DNA of 64,000 bases from positions 62,001-126,000 of the forward strand of contig NZ_JAIULA010000005.1 in assembly GCF_024160875.1 (NCBI RefSeq), read 5' to 3'. The first letter of the stretch is position 1, and every line of letters starts with the position of its first letter. The notes under the pieces were generated by a model. It saw nothing but the letters and a program-made list of their open reading frames with translations. It was not told where the DNA came from and did not search any database. The DNA comes from Ligilactobacillus ubinensis (GTDB lineage Bacteria; Bacillota; Bacilli; Lactobacillales; Lactobacillaceae). Positions 56,755 to 64,000 of this stretch are shown piece by piece. The position numbers and the translations under genes were made by a program.

Positions 56755-56768
56755 TTAAACGAAAATAC

Positions 56769-56812
56769 AAATAAAGCACTGTAAGATAAAGTCTTACGGT
56801 GCTTTATTTTTC
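56769..56812. terminator. Bidirectional terminator after the DUF4044 gene
   Basis: AAATAAAGCACTGTAAGA pairs with TCTTACGGTGCTTTATTT over 18 bp (one T-G) around a 5-base loop, with T-runs on both strands. It serves the small gene on plus and the hydrolase-cls operon on minus. Confidence 0.9.
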
Positions 56813-56872
56813 TCAATAAAAATTGTCAATTTCAATATGTTTATATAACTAATATTCAAAACATTTACTTTT

Positions 56873-57808
56873 TTACTGATTTTCTAGTTTTTTTGCAAAG
56901 AAAGTCCCAATCTTTTTTTTATATGTCTTTGGATAATTATAGTATGACATGGCATGCGTCGTATTCTTTGTTATCCATAGTTTCTTAGGACCTTTTTGAG
57001 CATGGAAATTTTTATAAACCATATTTGTTGCTACAAAAGTATCGCTATCGCCATGAATAAAAAATGTCGGTAATTTATTTTTCTTTAATTGAGCAGTTGA
57101 ACTAGCTTTACCAAAATCAAATCCAACTCTCAATTTAGCAATAATTCTAGCAACTGCAATAATTGGTTCTTTAGGCAAGTTGAATTGTTGCTTTAACTGA
57201 TTTGTTAATTCTTCAGATACACTTGAATAACCACAATCAGCAACAATTGCTTTAACTTGACTAGGTAATTTTTCCCCACTAGTCATCATAACTGTGGCAG
57301 CTCCCATAGAAACCCCAAAAAGACCAATCTTACTATTTTCACCCGAATAATTTATCACTTTTTTTATCCACTTAACATAGTCTAATCTATCAAGCCAACC
57401 AAAGGTTAGATATTTCCCCTGACTTTGACCACTTCCTCTGTCATCTGGTGCCAAAACATTATATCCAAGTGAATGAAACATTCTGATATAACTAGCCATA
57501 TTTAAATGACTTTCGTGATATCCATGTGCTACAATGATAGTCTTATTTGTTTTTTTCGCAGCAGGTACATATGTCGCCACTAGTCTTAAATTATTAGTAG
57601 CTGATTTCTCATACCAAGTTGTTTTTTTGACTTTAGCTAGCCAGCTCTTGTCTATATCTAATTGCTTCTTCTTTTTAGAATTGACATTAGTTATTGTTCC
57701 TCTTTCAAAAGCGTAACTTACTAAATAATTACTCCCAGCTACTATTATTAACAAAAAGATACTAATGACAGCTAAAAACAAAATTTTTAGCCATTTTCTT
57801 TTTCTCAC
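56873..57808 (-). CDS. Membrane-anchored alpha/beta hydrolase
   Basis: A 311-residue hydrolase with an N-terminal membrane helix (about 8-33) and the catalytic domain probably outside. The nucleophile elbow GVSMG has Ser167. The acid is Asp256 (GDSDTFV) and the base His285 (NTTHAMSYYNYP). The oxyanion region is VAHGYHES. It belongs to the peptidase S9/YqkD-like group; the substrate is unknown (an ester or peptide). The start is GTG at 57808 with AAAGGAG upstream. It is the second gene after cls, 19 bases downstream, which may hint at a lipid or envelope role. Confidence 0.87.
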   Translation of the reverse strand: MRKRKWLKILFLAVISIFLLIIVAGSNYLVSYAFERGTITNVNSKKKKQLDIDKSWLAKVKKTTWYEKSATNNLRLVATYVPAAKKTNKTIIVAHGYHESHLNMASYIRMFHSLGYNVLAPDDRGSGQSQGKYLTFGWLDRLDYVKWIKKVINYSGENSKIGLFGVSMGAATVMMTSGEKLPSQVKAIVADCGYSSVSEELTNQLKQQFNLPKEPIIAVARIIAKLRVGFDFGKASSTAQLKKNKLPTFFIHGDSDTFVATNMVYKNFHAQKGPKKLWITKNTTHAMSYYNYPKTYKKKIGTFFAKKLENQ

Positions 57809-57827
57809 TTATATTCTCCTTTAATTT

Positions 57828-59291
57828 TCACAGAATTGGCGATAATAGTCGTGAAAAATATTGTTTAAATCTTAACCACAATGATTGCTTTGCAAAATAC
57901 TCCTCTGTTAGCCTTGTACAATGTTCAATATCTTTTTCAAATGCATCACGAAGTTCATTCGCCAAATTTTTATCATAGCAAAAAGCATTAGTTTCAAAAT
58001 TTAACTTAAAACTTCTAAAATCAACATTTGCTGATCCAACCGATGATATTTGCCCATCTACAACAAAAGTCTTAGCATGCAAAAAACCATTTTCATATTG
58101 ATATATCTCGACACCTTTGTCTATTAGTGACCTTGCAAAATACTGAGTTGCTCGATAAACAAATGGATGATCTGGCTTTGAAGGAATCATTATACAAACT
58201 TTTACACCTGATAAAGCTGCAACACTAATTGCTTCATACACAGAATCATCGGGTATTAAATAAGGTGTTTGAATATACACATACTTATTAGCTCTACTTA
58301 TTAATTTTAAATAACCTAGTTTAATTGCTTCTACTTCATTATCTGGTCCTGAAGAAACTATTTGAATACTTGTATTGCCGTTACAATTTCTGATTGGAAA
58401 GTAGACATCGCTATATTTTACCTGTACCCGTTTTTTATCCCCCTTAATAGTGGCATTCCAATCCATAAAAAAACGTGATTGTAAAGCAACAACTGCATTA
58501 CCATCTATTCTAATATGTGTATCACGCCAATATCCAAATCTTTTAGATTTACCTAGATACTGGTCACCCACATTAAATCCACCAATATAACCTATTTTTC
58601 CATCAATGACAACAATCTTCCGGTGAGCTCGATAGTTAAAACGAGGACTATGTATAGGAGAATGACGATGCCCAAAAAAAGGTTCTGCCTCTCCACCTAA
58701 TTTTTCTAACTCTTTAAAAAAGCCATGGCTTTGTCCTCTAGAACCTAAACTATCATAAATAACACGTACCTTCACACCCTTACGCGCAACTTTTACTAAT
58801 GCTTCATTTAATTGAGTTCCTATTTCATCACTAAATATTGCATAATATTCCACATGCACATGGTCCTTTGCTTGCAAAATATCATTAATTAAAGCTCTAA
58901 ATTTTTGCTTTCCATCTGTAAAAACCCTAACACTATTATCTTTGGTTAAAATAGCTTCATCTATTTCTAAAAAAAGGTGTGTTGCTTGCCGTGATTCATT
59001 GGATAAAATATTTTCTGGCATTAATTCTTTTTCATTCCACTGCTCTTTTTGCAAGGCAACCAGCTGATCAATACCCATTCTCTCTTGCGTACGTAAGTCA
59101 AAAATTTTCTCACGTGAAATCTTTTTTCCAGCAAACAAATATATAATGAATCCTACTATTGGTAAAAGCGTCAATACTAACAACCATGCCCATGTTGCTG
59201 CAATATCTCTTTTTTCTTTAAAAACTGTTATTATAGCTGCAATTTCATTCATTAAAAAAATTAATATAAGAATCAAATTAAAGACTGTCAC
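57828..59291 (-). CDS. cls: Cardiolipin synthase
   Basis: A phospholipase D-family membrane enzyme that condenses two phosphatidylglycerols into cardiolipin. The 487-residue chain has two N-terminal membrane segments (about 2-24 and 32-54) and two HKD motifs. The first has His223, Lys225 and Asp230 (AHRKIVVIDGKIGYIGG); the second has His405, Lys407 and Asp412 (LHAKTFVVDGQISSVGSAN). The length is typical. The start is GTG at 59291 with AAAGGGGG upstream. It follows the ABC operon, with 51 bases between and no clear terminator. Confidence 0.96.
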   Translation of the reverse strand: MTVFNLILILIFLMNEIAAIITVFKEKRDIAATWAWLLVLTLLPIVGFIIYLFAGKKISREKIFDLRTQERMGIDQLVALQKEQWNEKELMPENILSNESRQATHLFLEIDEAILTKDNSVRVFTDGKQKFRALINDILQAKDHVHVEYYAIFSDEIGTQLNEALVKVARKGVKVRVIYDSLGSRGQSHGFFKELEKLGGEAEPFFGHRHSPIHSPRFNYRAHRKIVVIDGKIGYIGGFNVGDQYLGKSKRFGYWRDTHIRIDGNAVVALQSRFFMDWNATIKGDKKRVQVKYSDVYFPIRNCNGNTSIQIVSSGPDNEVEAIKLGYLKLISRANKYVYIQTPYLIPDDSVYEAISVAALSGVKVCIMIPSKPDHPFVYRATQYFARSLIDKGVEIYQYENGFLHAKTFVVDGQISSVGSANVDFRSFKLNFETNAFCYDKNLANELRDAFEKDIEHCTRLTEEYFAKQSLWLRFKQYFSRLLSPIL

Positions 59292-59342
59292 CGCATTTTC
59301 CCCCTTTTTTAAATTTTTTACTCTTCCCCCATTGTACTACAA

Positions 59343-60185
59343 CTATTTAACATCTTTAAATGAGACACTATCATTTACCCCAAACCATTTTTGTGTAATT
59401 TTATTTAATGTACCATCTGCTGCTAACTGTGCTAAGACATGATTAATTTTAGCTTTTAATGTCTTGTCTCCCTTGCGCATTCCCACAGCGAAATCTTCAC
59501 TTGGAAAACCTATATTAGACACGTTATAACTACTAGAATCTTTTTCATGCGCAATATAGTAATTAGCATATACACTATCTATCAATAATCCTTGAATACG
59601 ATTATTATTCAAATCTAAAAATGCATTTGTAAATGTGTCATATTGCACAGATTGTTTTACATATTTTTTTAGAATTTGTGGTTCTTGATTAAATTCAGAA
59701 TAACCCGATGAACCACTCTGTAATCCTAAAATCTTATCTGTCATATCTTTTGCTACATTAATTTTATTTTTTTTCTTACTGACAAGGACCTGGTCATTTT
59801 TTAAATAAGCATGACTAAATGCCACTGTTTTTTCACGAGCTTTTGTTTTTGTATATCCATTCCAGATCAAATCAATTGTACCATTACGTAGTTCTGTTTC
59901 TTTCATTGACCAATCTATTGTCTGAAAACTAACTTTCAAACCTAATCGTTTAAATACAGCCCGAGCTAGGTCAATATCGTAACCAACTAATTTTCCATTT
60001 TTTTCTCGAAAACCCATTGGAACAAAACTATCATCTAACCCAATAATAACTGTCCCTCTATTTTTAATTTTATGCCAAGTATCAGTGGTATTAGCTCGTT
60101 GTGTAACATTTTTACACCCACTAAGCGTGGTTATTAAGAGCATACATGTCAAAAAAAGAGCTATTAATTTAATTTTTTTCTTCAA
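59343..60185 (-). CDS. Amino-acid ABC transporter substrate-binding lipoprotein
   Basis: The solute-binding protein of a polar amino-acid importer (family 3), 280 residues. A lipoprotein signal ends at LLITTLSGC with lipidated Cys24. The domain has the family stretch LVGYDIDLARAVFKRLGLKV and IDWSMKETELRNGTIDLIWNG. The ligand cannot be read from the sequence; the T-box in front of the operon suggests histidine. The start is TTG at 60185 with TAGGAGCG upstream. It is the last gene of permease-ATPase-binding protein. Confidence 0.92.
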   Translation of the reverse strand: MKKKIKLIALFLTCMLLITTLSGCKNVTQRANTTDTWHKIKNRGTVIIGLDDSFVPMGFREKNGKLVGYDIDLARAVFKRLGLKVSFQTIDWSMKETELRNGTIDLIWNGYTKTKAREKTVAFSHAYLKNDQVLVSKKKNKINVAKDMTDKILGLQSGSSGYSEFNQEPQILKKYVKQSVQYDTFTNAFLDLNNNRIQGLLIDSVYANYYIAHEKDSSSYNVSNIGFPSEDFAVGMRKGDKTLKAKINHVLAQLAADGTLNKITQKWFGVNDSVSFKDVK

Positions 60186-60211
60186 TCCAATCGCTCCTAG
60201 CTTATCAAATC

Positions 60212-60847
60212 TTAATCTTTAAGGGGTTCAACTTTTAGTACATGATCTGCTATTTCATCTGCAAATTTCCAATCATGTGTTACAATTATTTGTGTCATGC
60301 CTGCTTCTTTTAAACTCAAAATAATTTCTTTAACAGTTTTACTTAAATTAGGGTCTAAAGCAGATGTAGGCTCATCATAACATAAAATTTTAGGTTGCAT
60401 TGCAAGTGCTCTGGCAATCGCAACACGTTGCTTTTGACCTCCAGAAAGTTGATATGGATATAAATCGCCCTTATCACTTAAAGAGAGTTTAATCAGCAAT
60501 TCCTGTGCTAATTGCTTGGCTTCATTCGCACCTTTTTTTAAAACCATCATAGGGGCTAATGTAATGTTTTCAGTAACACTAAGGTGTGGAAATAGGTTAT
60601 AATCCTGAAAAACAACACCAATTACAGAATCATTCGTTTGTATACTAGGATCAAATACTTCATCATCAATATAGATTTCACCGGCATCAATTCTTTCTAA
60701 TCCACTTATGCAACGAAGTAATGTCGTCTTTCCCCCACCTGATTCACCAACAATACATAGAATTTCTCCTTTTTCAACTGTCAAATTTAATTTATCTAAA
60801 ATAGTCCTTTTACCAAATCGTTTTGTCACATTTTTTAGCTTAAGCAT
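60212..60847 (-). CDS. Amino-acid ABC transporter ATP-binding protein
   Basis: The ATPase of a polar amino-acid importer. With ATG at 60847 as start it has 211 residues; AAGGTG then lies just upstream, and GTG at 60856 is the alternative. Walker A is GESGGGKTT, the ABC signature LSGGQKQRVAIARAL, Walker B ILCYDEPTSALD, and the switch histidine is in IIVTHDW. It is shorter than most GlnQ-type ATPases (about 240) but has all motifs. It lies 12 bases after the permease. Confidence 0.95.
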   Translation of the reverse strand: MLKLKNVTKRFGKRTILDKLNLTVEKGEILCIVGESGGGKTTLLRCISGLERIDAGEIYIDDEVFDPSIQTNDSVIGVVFQDYNLFPHLSVTENITLAPMMVLKKGANEAKQLAQELLIKLSLSDKGDLYPYQLSGGQKQRVAIARALAMQPKILCYDEPTSALDPNLSKTVKEIILSLKEAGMTQIIVTHDWKFADEIADHVLKVEPLKD

Positions 60848-60859
60848 CTTAATCACCTT

Positions 60860-61507
60860 CTATTTCCAATAACTGTAATGTTTTTCTAGTCGACGTAATA
60901 TGTAAGTTAAAACAGCGGTCATTATCAAATAAATTAATCCTACCATTATTAACGGTACTAACGTCACATCTCGTGATGTAGCGATATTCCCCGCTCTTAA
61001 AAGGTCCCCCAGTCCAATCACATAGACTAAACTAGAATCCTTAATTAAATTAATGACTTCATTTCCAATTGAAGGAAGCACAATTTTAATGACCTGAGGA
61101 GTAACAATTTTTCGTATTGTTTGCCAATATGTTAAACGTAAAACTTTAGCACTCTCATACTGCCCAATATCAATAGATTGTAATCCGCCTCTAAATATTT
61201 CTGCAAAATATGCAGTATAATTTAAGATGAAAGCGACAAGTGCAGCTTCATAGCGTGGCAAAATCAGTAAACTAGATAAAATTGGTAAACCATAAAAAAC
61301 AAATATTAATTGTAATAATAGCGGTGTACCACGCATCAACCAAACATAAAAATGTAAAATTGCTTTTAAACCTTTGAAATTTGATATAAGCCCTAAAGCC
61401 ACTATCAACCCCAATGGTATTGAACCAATTAATGTCCATCCAAAAACTTGTAATGTTAGTTTAGCGCCACTTAATAATGACGGCAAAATTTGAAAAATAT
61501 ATGTCAT
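60860..61507 (-). CDS. Amino-acid ABC transporter permease
   Basis: The membrane subunit of a polar amino-acid importer (HisM/GlnP type), 215 residues with about five membrane helices. The family signature is ALVAFILNYTAYFAEIFRGGLQ with the EIFRGG coupling motif, followed by GQYESAKVLRLTYWQTIRKIV. The gene follows the T-box terminator by 31 bases and is the first gene of the operon. One permease gene implies a homodimer. Confidence 0.95.
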   Translation of the reverse strand: MTYIFQILPSLLSGAKLTLQVFGWTLIGSIPLGLIVALGLISNFKGLKAILHFYVWLMRGTPLLLQLIFVFYGLPILSSLLILPRYEAALVAFILNYTAYFAEIFRGGLQSIDIGQYESAKVLRLTYWQTIRKIVTPQVIKIVLPSIGNEVINLIKDSSLVYVIGLGDLLRAGNIATSRDVTLVPLIMVGLIYLIMTAVLTYILRRLEKHYSYWK

Positions 61508-61534
61508 GCAAATACCCTCTTTTCTTGATAAAAT

Positions 61535-61800
61535 AAAAGCCCTCTAAGCTGTTTCCAGCTTAGAGGGCGTAATTAACGCGGTGCCACCTCAATTATATTG
61601 ATTTTTCACAAAATCAACCTTAATAAGTTATCGTAACTTTTAGCTATAACGGACGCTTACCCGACTAATCCTACTATATCAGTTCAGATTAGTAACTCCC
61701 AGATGTGTTTCAAATAGTCATTAATTTTCCCTTTTCATCTTCCGAGAAATCTCTAGTAATAAAAACTATCCTACTCTTCTGCTCAAAGTAATTATTTTAA
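61535..61800 (-). promoter_or_regulatory. T-box leader of the amino-acid ABC operon (probably histidine)
   Basis: The T-box AGGTGGCACCGCG is at 61589-61577. The terminator is a perfect 13-bp GCCCTCTAAGCTG stem with a GAAA loop (61568-61539) and U-rich tail. In Stem I, helices CAGA/TCTG and GTTTT/GAAAC flank a loop with AGTA on the 5' side and GAA-A-CAC-A on the 3' side. This has the same geometry as the ileS leader. CAC would specify histidine; a one-base shift gives ACA (threonine). Uncharged tRNA would turn the importer on. Confidence 0.9.
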
Positions 61801-61809
61801 TCATTAAGA

Positions 61810-61838
61810 AATTTATCATTTTTTTCTTAGAATGTCAA
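61810..61838 (-). promoter_or_regulatory. Promoter of the ABC operon
   Basis: Consensus TTGACA (61838-61833), a 17-base spacer and TAAATT (61815-61810) on the minus strand, starting just 10 bases after the minD stop. Confidence 0.85.
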
Positions 61839-61848
61839 GTAGTTGAAA

Positions 61849-62655
61849 CTAGGAACGTTTAAACCATGCTCCAATCCTTGTAAAGAAACCTTGTTTTTTT
61901 TCTTCTTCCATAGTTAAAAGAGGAACCGTTTGCCCTTCCATACGCCGTGCAATGTTTCTAAAACACTGAGCTGCTATATTCTTATCATTTAAAGCTATCG
62001 GTTCGCCTTTATTAGTAGAACTAATTACTTCATCATCATCAAAAACAATACCAATTAATTTGATACCCAAATGATGTGTAATTTCATCCACATCTAACAT
62101 ATCACCATTTTTCACCATATGCTTTCTAATCCTACTTATTACCAGCATAGGTGGTTCTTCCAAATCAAATTTTTCTAGTAAACCGACAACACGATCGGCA
62201 TCCCTCACTGCTGGTAATTCTGGTGTGGAAACAACAATTGCTTGATCAGCACCAACAACAGCATTCATAAAGCCCTGTTCAATTCCAGCAGGACAGTCAA
62301 GTAAGATATAGTCAAATTCAGGCTTCAATTCCCGTACTATAGCTTCAACTTCTTCTGGTTCCAACGCAGACTTATCTGTATTTTGCGCAGCAGCTAATAA
62401 AAACAGCTTATTATCAAATCTCTTGTCTTTAATCAAGGCTTGATGTAATTTAGCTCTTTTTTCAGCTACATCTACAATAGTATAGATGATGCGATTATCT
62501 AAACCTAAAACGACATCTAAGTTGCGTAACCCAAGATCTAAGTCAATTAGACATACTTTTTTACCCTGCATAGCCAAAGCCGTTCCTAGATTAGCTGTAG
62601 TTGTTGTTTTCCCCACTCCACCTTTTCCAGATGTGATTACAATTGCTTTTCCCAT
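61849..62655 (-). CDS. minD: Septum-site determining ATPase MinD
   Basis: A membrane-cycling ParA/MinD-type ATPase that, with MinC, blocks Z-rings at poles. The 268-residue chain has the deviant Walker A GKGGVGKTT at 10-18, Walker B YILLDCPAG and the C-terminal amphipathic membrane helix (FFTRIGAWFKRS). GGAGG precedes the ATG. It lies 1 base after minC. MinE is not expected: DivIVA (39.6 kb) takes the topological role in Firmicutes. There is no terminator of its own before the ABC promoter and T-box. Confidence 0.97.
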   Translation of the reverse strand: MGKAIVITSGKGGVGKTTTTANLGTALAMQGKKVCLIDLDLGLRNLDVVLGLDNRIIYTIVDVAEKRAKLHQALIKDKRFDNKLFLLAAAQNTDKSALEPEEVEAIVRELKPEFDYILLDCPAGIEQGFMNAVVGADQAIVVSTPELPAVRDADRVVGLLEKFDLEEPPMLVISRIRKHMVKNGDMLDVDEITHHLGIKLIGIVFDDDEVISSTNKGEPIALNDKNIAAQCFRNIARRMEGQTVPLLTMEEEKKQGFFTRIGAWFKRS

Positions 62656-62656
62656 T

Positions 62657-63328
62657 CTAAAATCCTCCCACTCCTACAAACAATTTTGGACGAATTGATT
62701 TTAGTTCATCAACTTTTGTATAACTTAATTTGTGTAAATCGTTAACATACACAACTGTATGGTCAGGTATTGCAATATCTATTTCTTCCATAATGTCAAC
62801 TAAATCACCAATACGAACTTGTTGTGCATTACCAATTTTACCCGCAATAATTGCTGTAGAATTATCCTCGAATCCAGCATGGACAATTCCTGCAACATCA
62901 CCAAGAATATAAATATTTCCTGTCACACGTAATATACCACCTTGATGAACATAGCCTAAAAACAAAACATCACCTGTTATCGTAACGACTTGACCATTAC
63001 GAATAGTTGCTGCATTAACATGTACATTATGTTTGTCCATAAAATCATATGCATCTTGTCTATTAACAACATCTGAAACTGTTTTATAAATAGAAAAATG
63101 TGAATATTCACTAAATAGTTTTTCAAATTGCTTTTTCTCTTCCGAACTGAGCAAACGCATGCCTGTGTTTAGCTGAAATGTAAATTGTGTATCCTTCTTT
63201 AAATTTTCATCTCGTTGCAAATTATCCAATAATTCTTTTAATTCGACTATAATTGATTCTATGCTAGCATCTGCTTTTAGAATCAATTCATAACCATCCT
63301 TGCGACCTTTCAGAACCACAGCACCCAA
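62657..63328 (-). CDS. minC: Septum-site determining protein MinC
   Basis: The FtsZ-polymer inhibitor that MinD brings to the membrane. The 223-residue chain has an N-terminal SpoIIAA-like domain and a C-terminal beta-helix with the motifs GDVLFLGYVHQGGILRVTGN and IYILGDVAGIVHAGFEDN. TTG at 63328 is the start, with AAAGGAGTGGAG upstream. It is 15 bases after mreD and 1 base before minD. Confidence 0.94.
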   Translation of the reverse strand: MGAVVLKGRKDGYELILKADASIESIIVELKELLDNLQRDENLKKDTQFTFQLNTGMRLLSSEEKKQFEKLFSEYSHFSIYKTVSDVVNRQDAYDFMDKHNVHVNAATIRNGQVVTITGDVLFLGYVHQGGILRVTGNIYILGDVAGIVHAGFEDNSTAIIAGKIGNAQQVRIGDLVDIMEEIDIAIPDHTVVYVNDLHKLSYTKVDELKSIRPKLFVGVGGF

Positions 63329-63343
63329 TTAAACTCCACTCCT

Positions 63344-63856
63344 TTAAGAAAATCTTTTAAAAAACTGTTCTAATGGGAAAAATAAAATTACAAAGATTGC
63401 TAAATTATACGCCAAAGTAGGTCCTAGAGTTTTGCTGATAAAAGTTGTAATCGATACAGATGTAAAACCTATCAAAGCATTTGCCCAATAAAATAAAACA
63501 GTTAATATAGTTATATCAATCAGATATATTAATAATACCACAATAAACGATGACGTGAAGTATCGCATAATAGATCTAGTTATATAAACTATTAGAGGTA
63601 ACATAACAATGAATAATCCTAAAATGCCTGTATAGTAGGTATCGAAAAAATACCCTGCAATTACAGCCCATACAAATATATGACGTACATTTCCATAGCA
63701 AATTGCCATTACAAGCCACAATAAAATTAATCTACTCTCTATTGAAACAGATTGCGTAAACATTGACCCAGAAAATTGCAAGCTTAGCGAACCGTCCAAA
63801 AAAAGCGCAATAAACAAACCTAGCGGAAACAAATACCGCATTTTCACACTTTCCAT
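63344..63856 (-). CDS. mreD: Rod-shape determining protein MreD
   Basis: A 170-residue integral membrane protein of the elongasome with about five hydrophobic segments. It starts MESVKMRYLFPLGLFIALFLDGSL (an MRYL-type start as in lactobacillar MreD). It has the FFDTYYTGILGLFIVMLPLI region typical of MreD. AAGGTG precedes ATG at 63856. It lies 11 bases after mreC and before minC, in the standard mreCD-minCD order. Confidence 0.9.
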   Translation of the reverse strand: MESVKMRYLFPLGLFIALFLDGSLSLQFSGSMFTQSVSIESRLILLWLVMAICYGNVRHIFVWAVIAGYFFDTYYTGILGLFIVMLPLIVYITRSIMRYFTSSFIVVLLIYLIDITILTVLFYWANALIGFTSVSITTFISKTLGPTLAYNLAIFVILFFPLEQFFKRFS

Positions 63857-63867
63857 CGAATCACCTT

Positions 63868-64000
63868 CTAATCTGTTCGTTTAGCAACAGTCACAATATT
63901 TATATTATTCATATCAGCTGCTGGTTTAATATAAACTTTTTCATTTGAACTATCACCACTTGTTGAAACTTTTATAACTGTTCCTACATATAAGCCCTGT
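63868..64000 (-). CDS. mreC: Rod-shape determining protein MreC, C-terminal end (cut by window edge)
   Basis: Only the last 43 residues and the TAG stop are present. They read GLYVGTVIKVSTSG then VYIKPAADMNNINIVTV, which match the end of the MreC beta-domain (the IKPAAD...V.V pattern). A position directly before mreD supports this. MreC is a bitopic scaffold of the elongasome. mreB should lie beyond the window. Confidence 0.85.
   Translation of the reverse strand, partial: QGLYVGTVIKVSTSGDSSNEKVYIKPAADMNNINIVTVAKRTD

Overview
The window is AT-rich chromosomal DNA from a Gram-positive member of the Firmicutes, almost certainly a lactic acid bacterium of the family Lactobacillaceae. The evidence is the gene order (ylbG-rsmD-coaD-sepM, pyc-ftsW, typA-suhB-yktA, rpoY-rnjA, a complete dcw cluster running into divIVA-ileS), the T-box leaders, and lineage-typical small proteins (DUF1831, DUF3397, DUF4044, RpoY). 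mreCD, minCD and divIVA point to a rod. The MurE homologue has the DNPR motif of meso-diaminopimelate-adding enzymes, and dapF plus a DapG-like aspartokinase are present, so the wall is probably of the m-DAP type. The genus cannot be fixed from this alone; m-DAP lactobacilli are a minority. No phage, insertion sequence, CRISPR array, rRNA or tRNA was seen.

Layout. 1-5400: start of sepM, coaD, rsmD, ylbG, then pyruvate carboxylase, with a structured-RNA candidate between ylbG and pyc. 5.4-10.2 kb: ftsW, typA, suhB, yktA (all minus). 10.4-14.7 kb: def, rpoY-rnjA and a lipid kinase (plus), with one unknown membrane-anchored gene on minus. 14.9-18.7 kb: recD2, a TPR protein and a histidine phosphatase. 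18.8-24.7 kb: an aromatic amino-acid operon (MFS transporter, chorismate mutase, aroC, a BacA/prephenate-dehydratase-like gene, aroA, tyrA). 24.8-30.7 kb: glutamate synthase gltB-gltD. 31-36.3 kb: dapF-nudF-small membrane protein-mtnN-cysteine desulfurase-DUF1831-mnmA. 36.5-54.6 kb: ileS behind a T-box, divIVA, ylmH, yggT, sepF, ftsZ, ftsA, divIB, murG, murD, mraY, murE, pbpB, ftsL, rsmH, mraZ. 54.8-59.3 kb: DUF3397 and aspartokinase, a 40-residue DUF4044 protein, an alpha/beta hydrolase and cardiolipin synthase. 59.3-61.8 kb: an amino-acid ABC importer under a second T-box. 61.8-64 kb: minD, minC, mreD and the end of mreC.

The most interesting element is the leader of the aromatic operon (about 24435-24750, minus). 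A consensus-like promoter is followed by a short reading frame with a ribosome-binding site. It encodes a 20-residue peptide with 8 aromatic residues (4 Tyr, 3 Phe, 1 Trp). After it comes a chain of mutually exclusive hairpins ending in a 13-bp antiterminator and a strong intrinsic terminator that share one strand. This is the architecture of ribosome-mediated transcription attenuation, where Firmicutes more often use T-box or TRAP control. Two true T-boxes elsewhere (ileS with an apparent Ile ATC specifier; the ABC importer with a likely His CAC specifier) make the contrast sharper. Both T-boxes directly follow cell-division genes with no other terminator in between, so they may also act as the 3' ends of those operons.

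Many start codons here are TTG or GTG, placed by ribosome-binding sites. For ylbG, rsmD, pyc, typA, the lipid kinase, nudF, ftsL, mraZ, the ABC ATPase and aspartokinase I chose starts shorter than the longest open frame.
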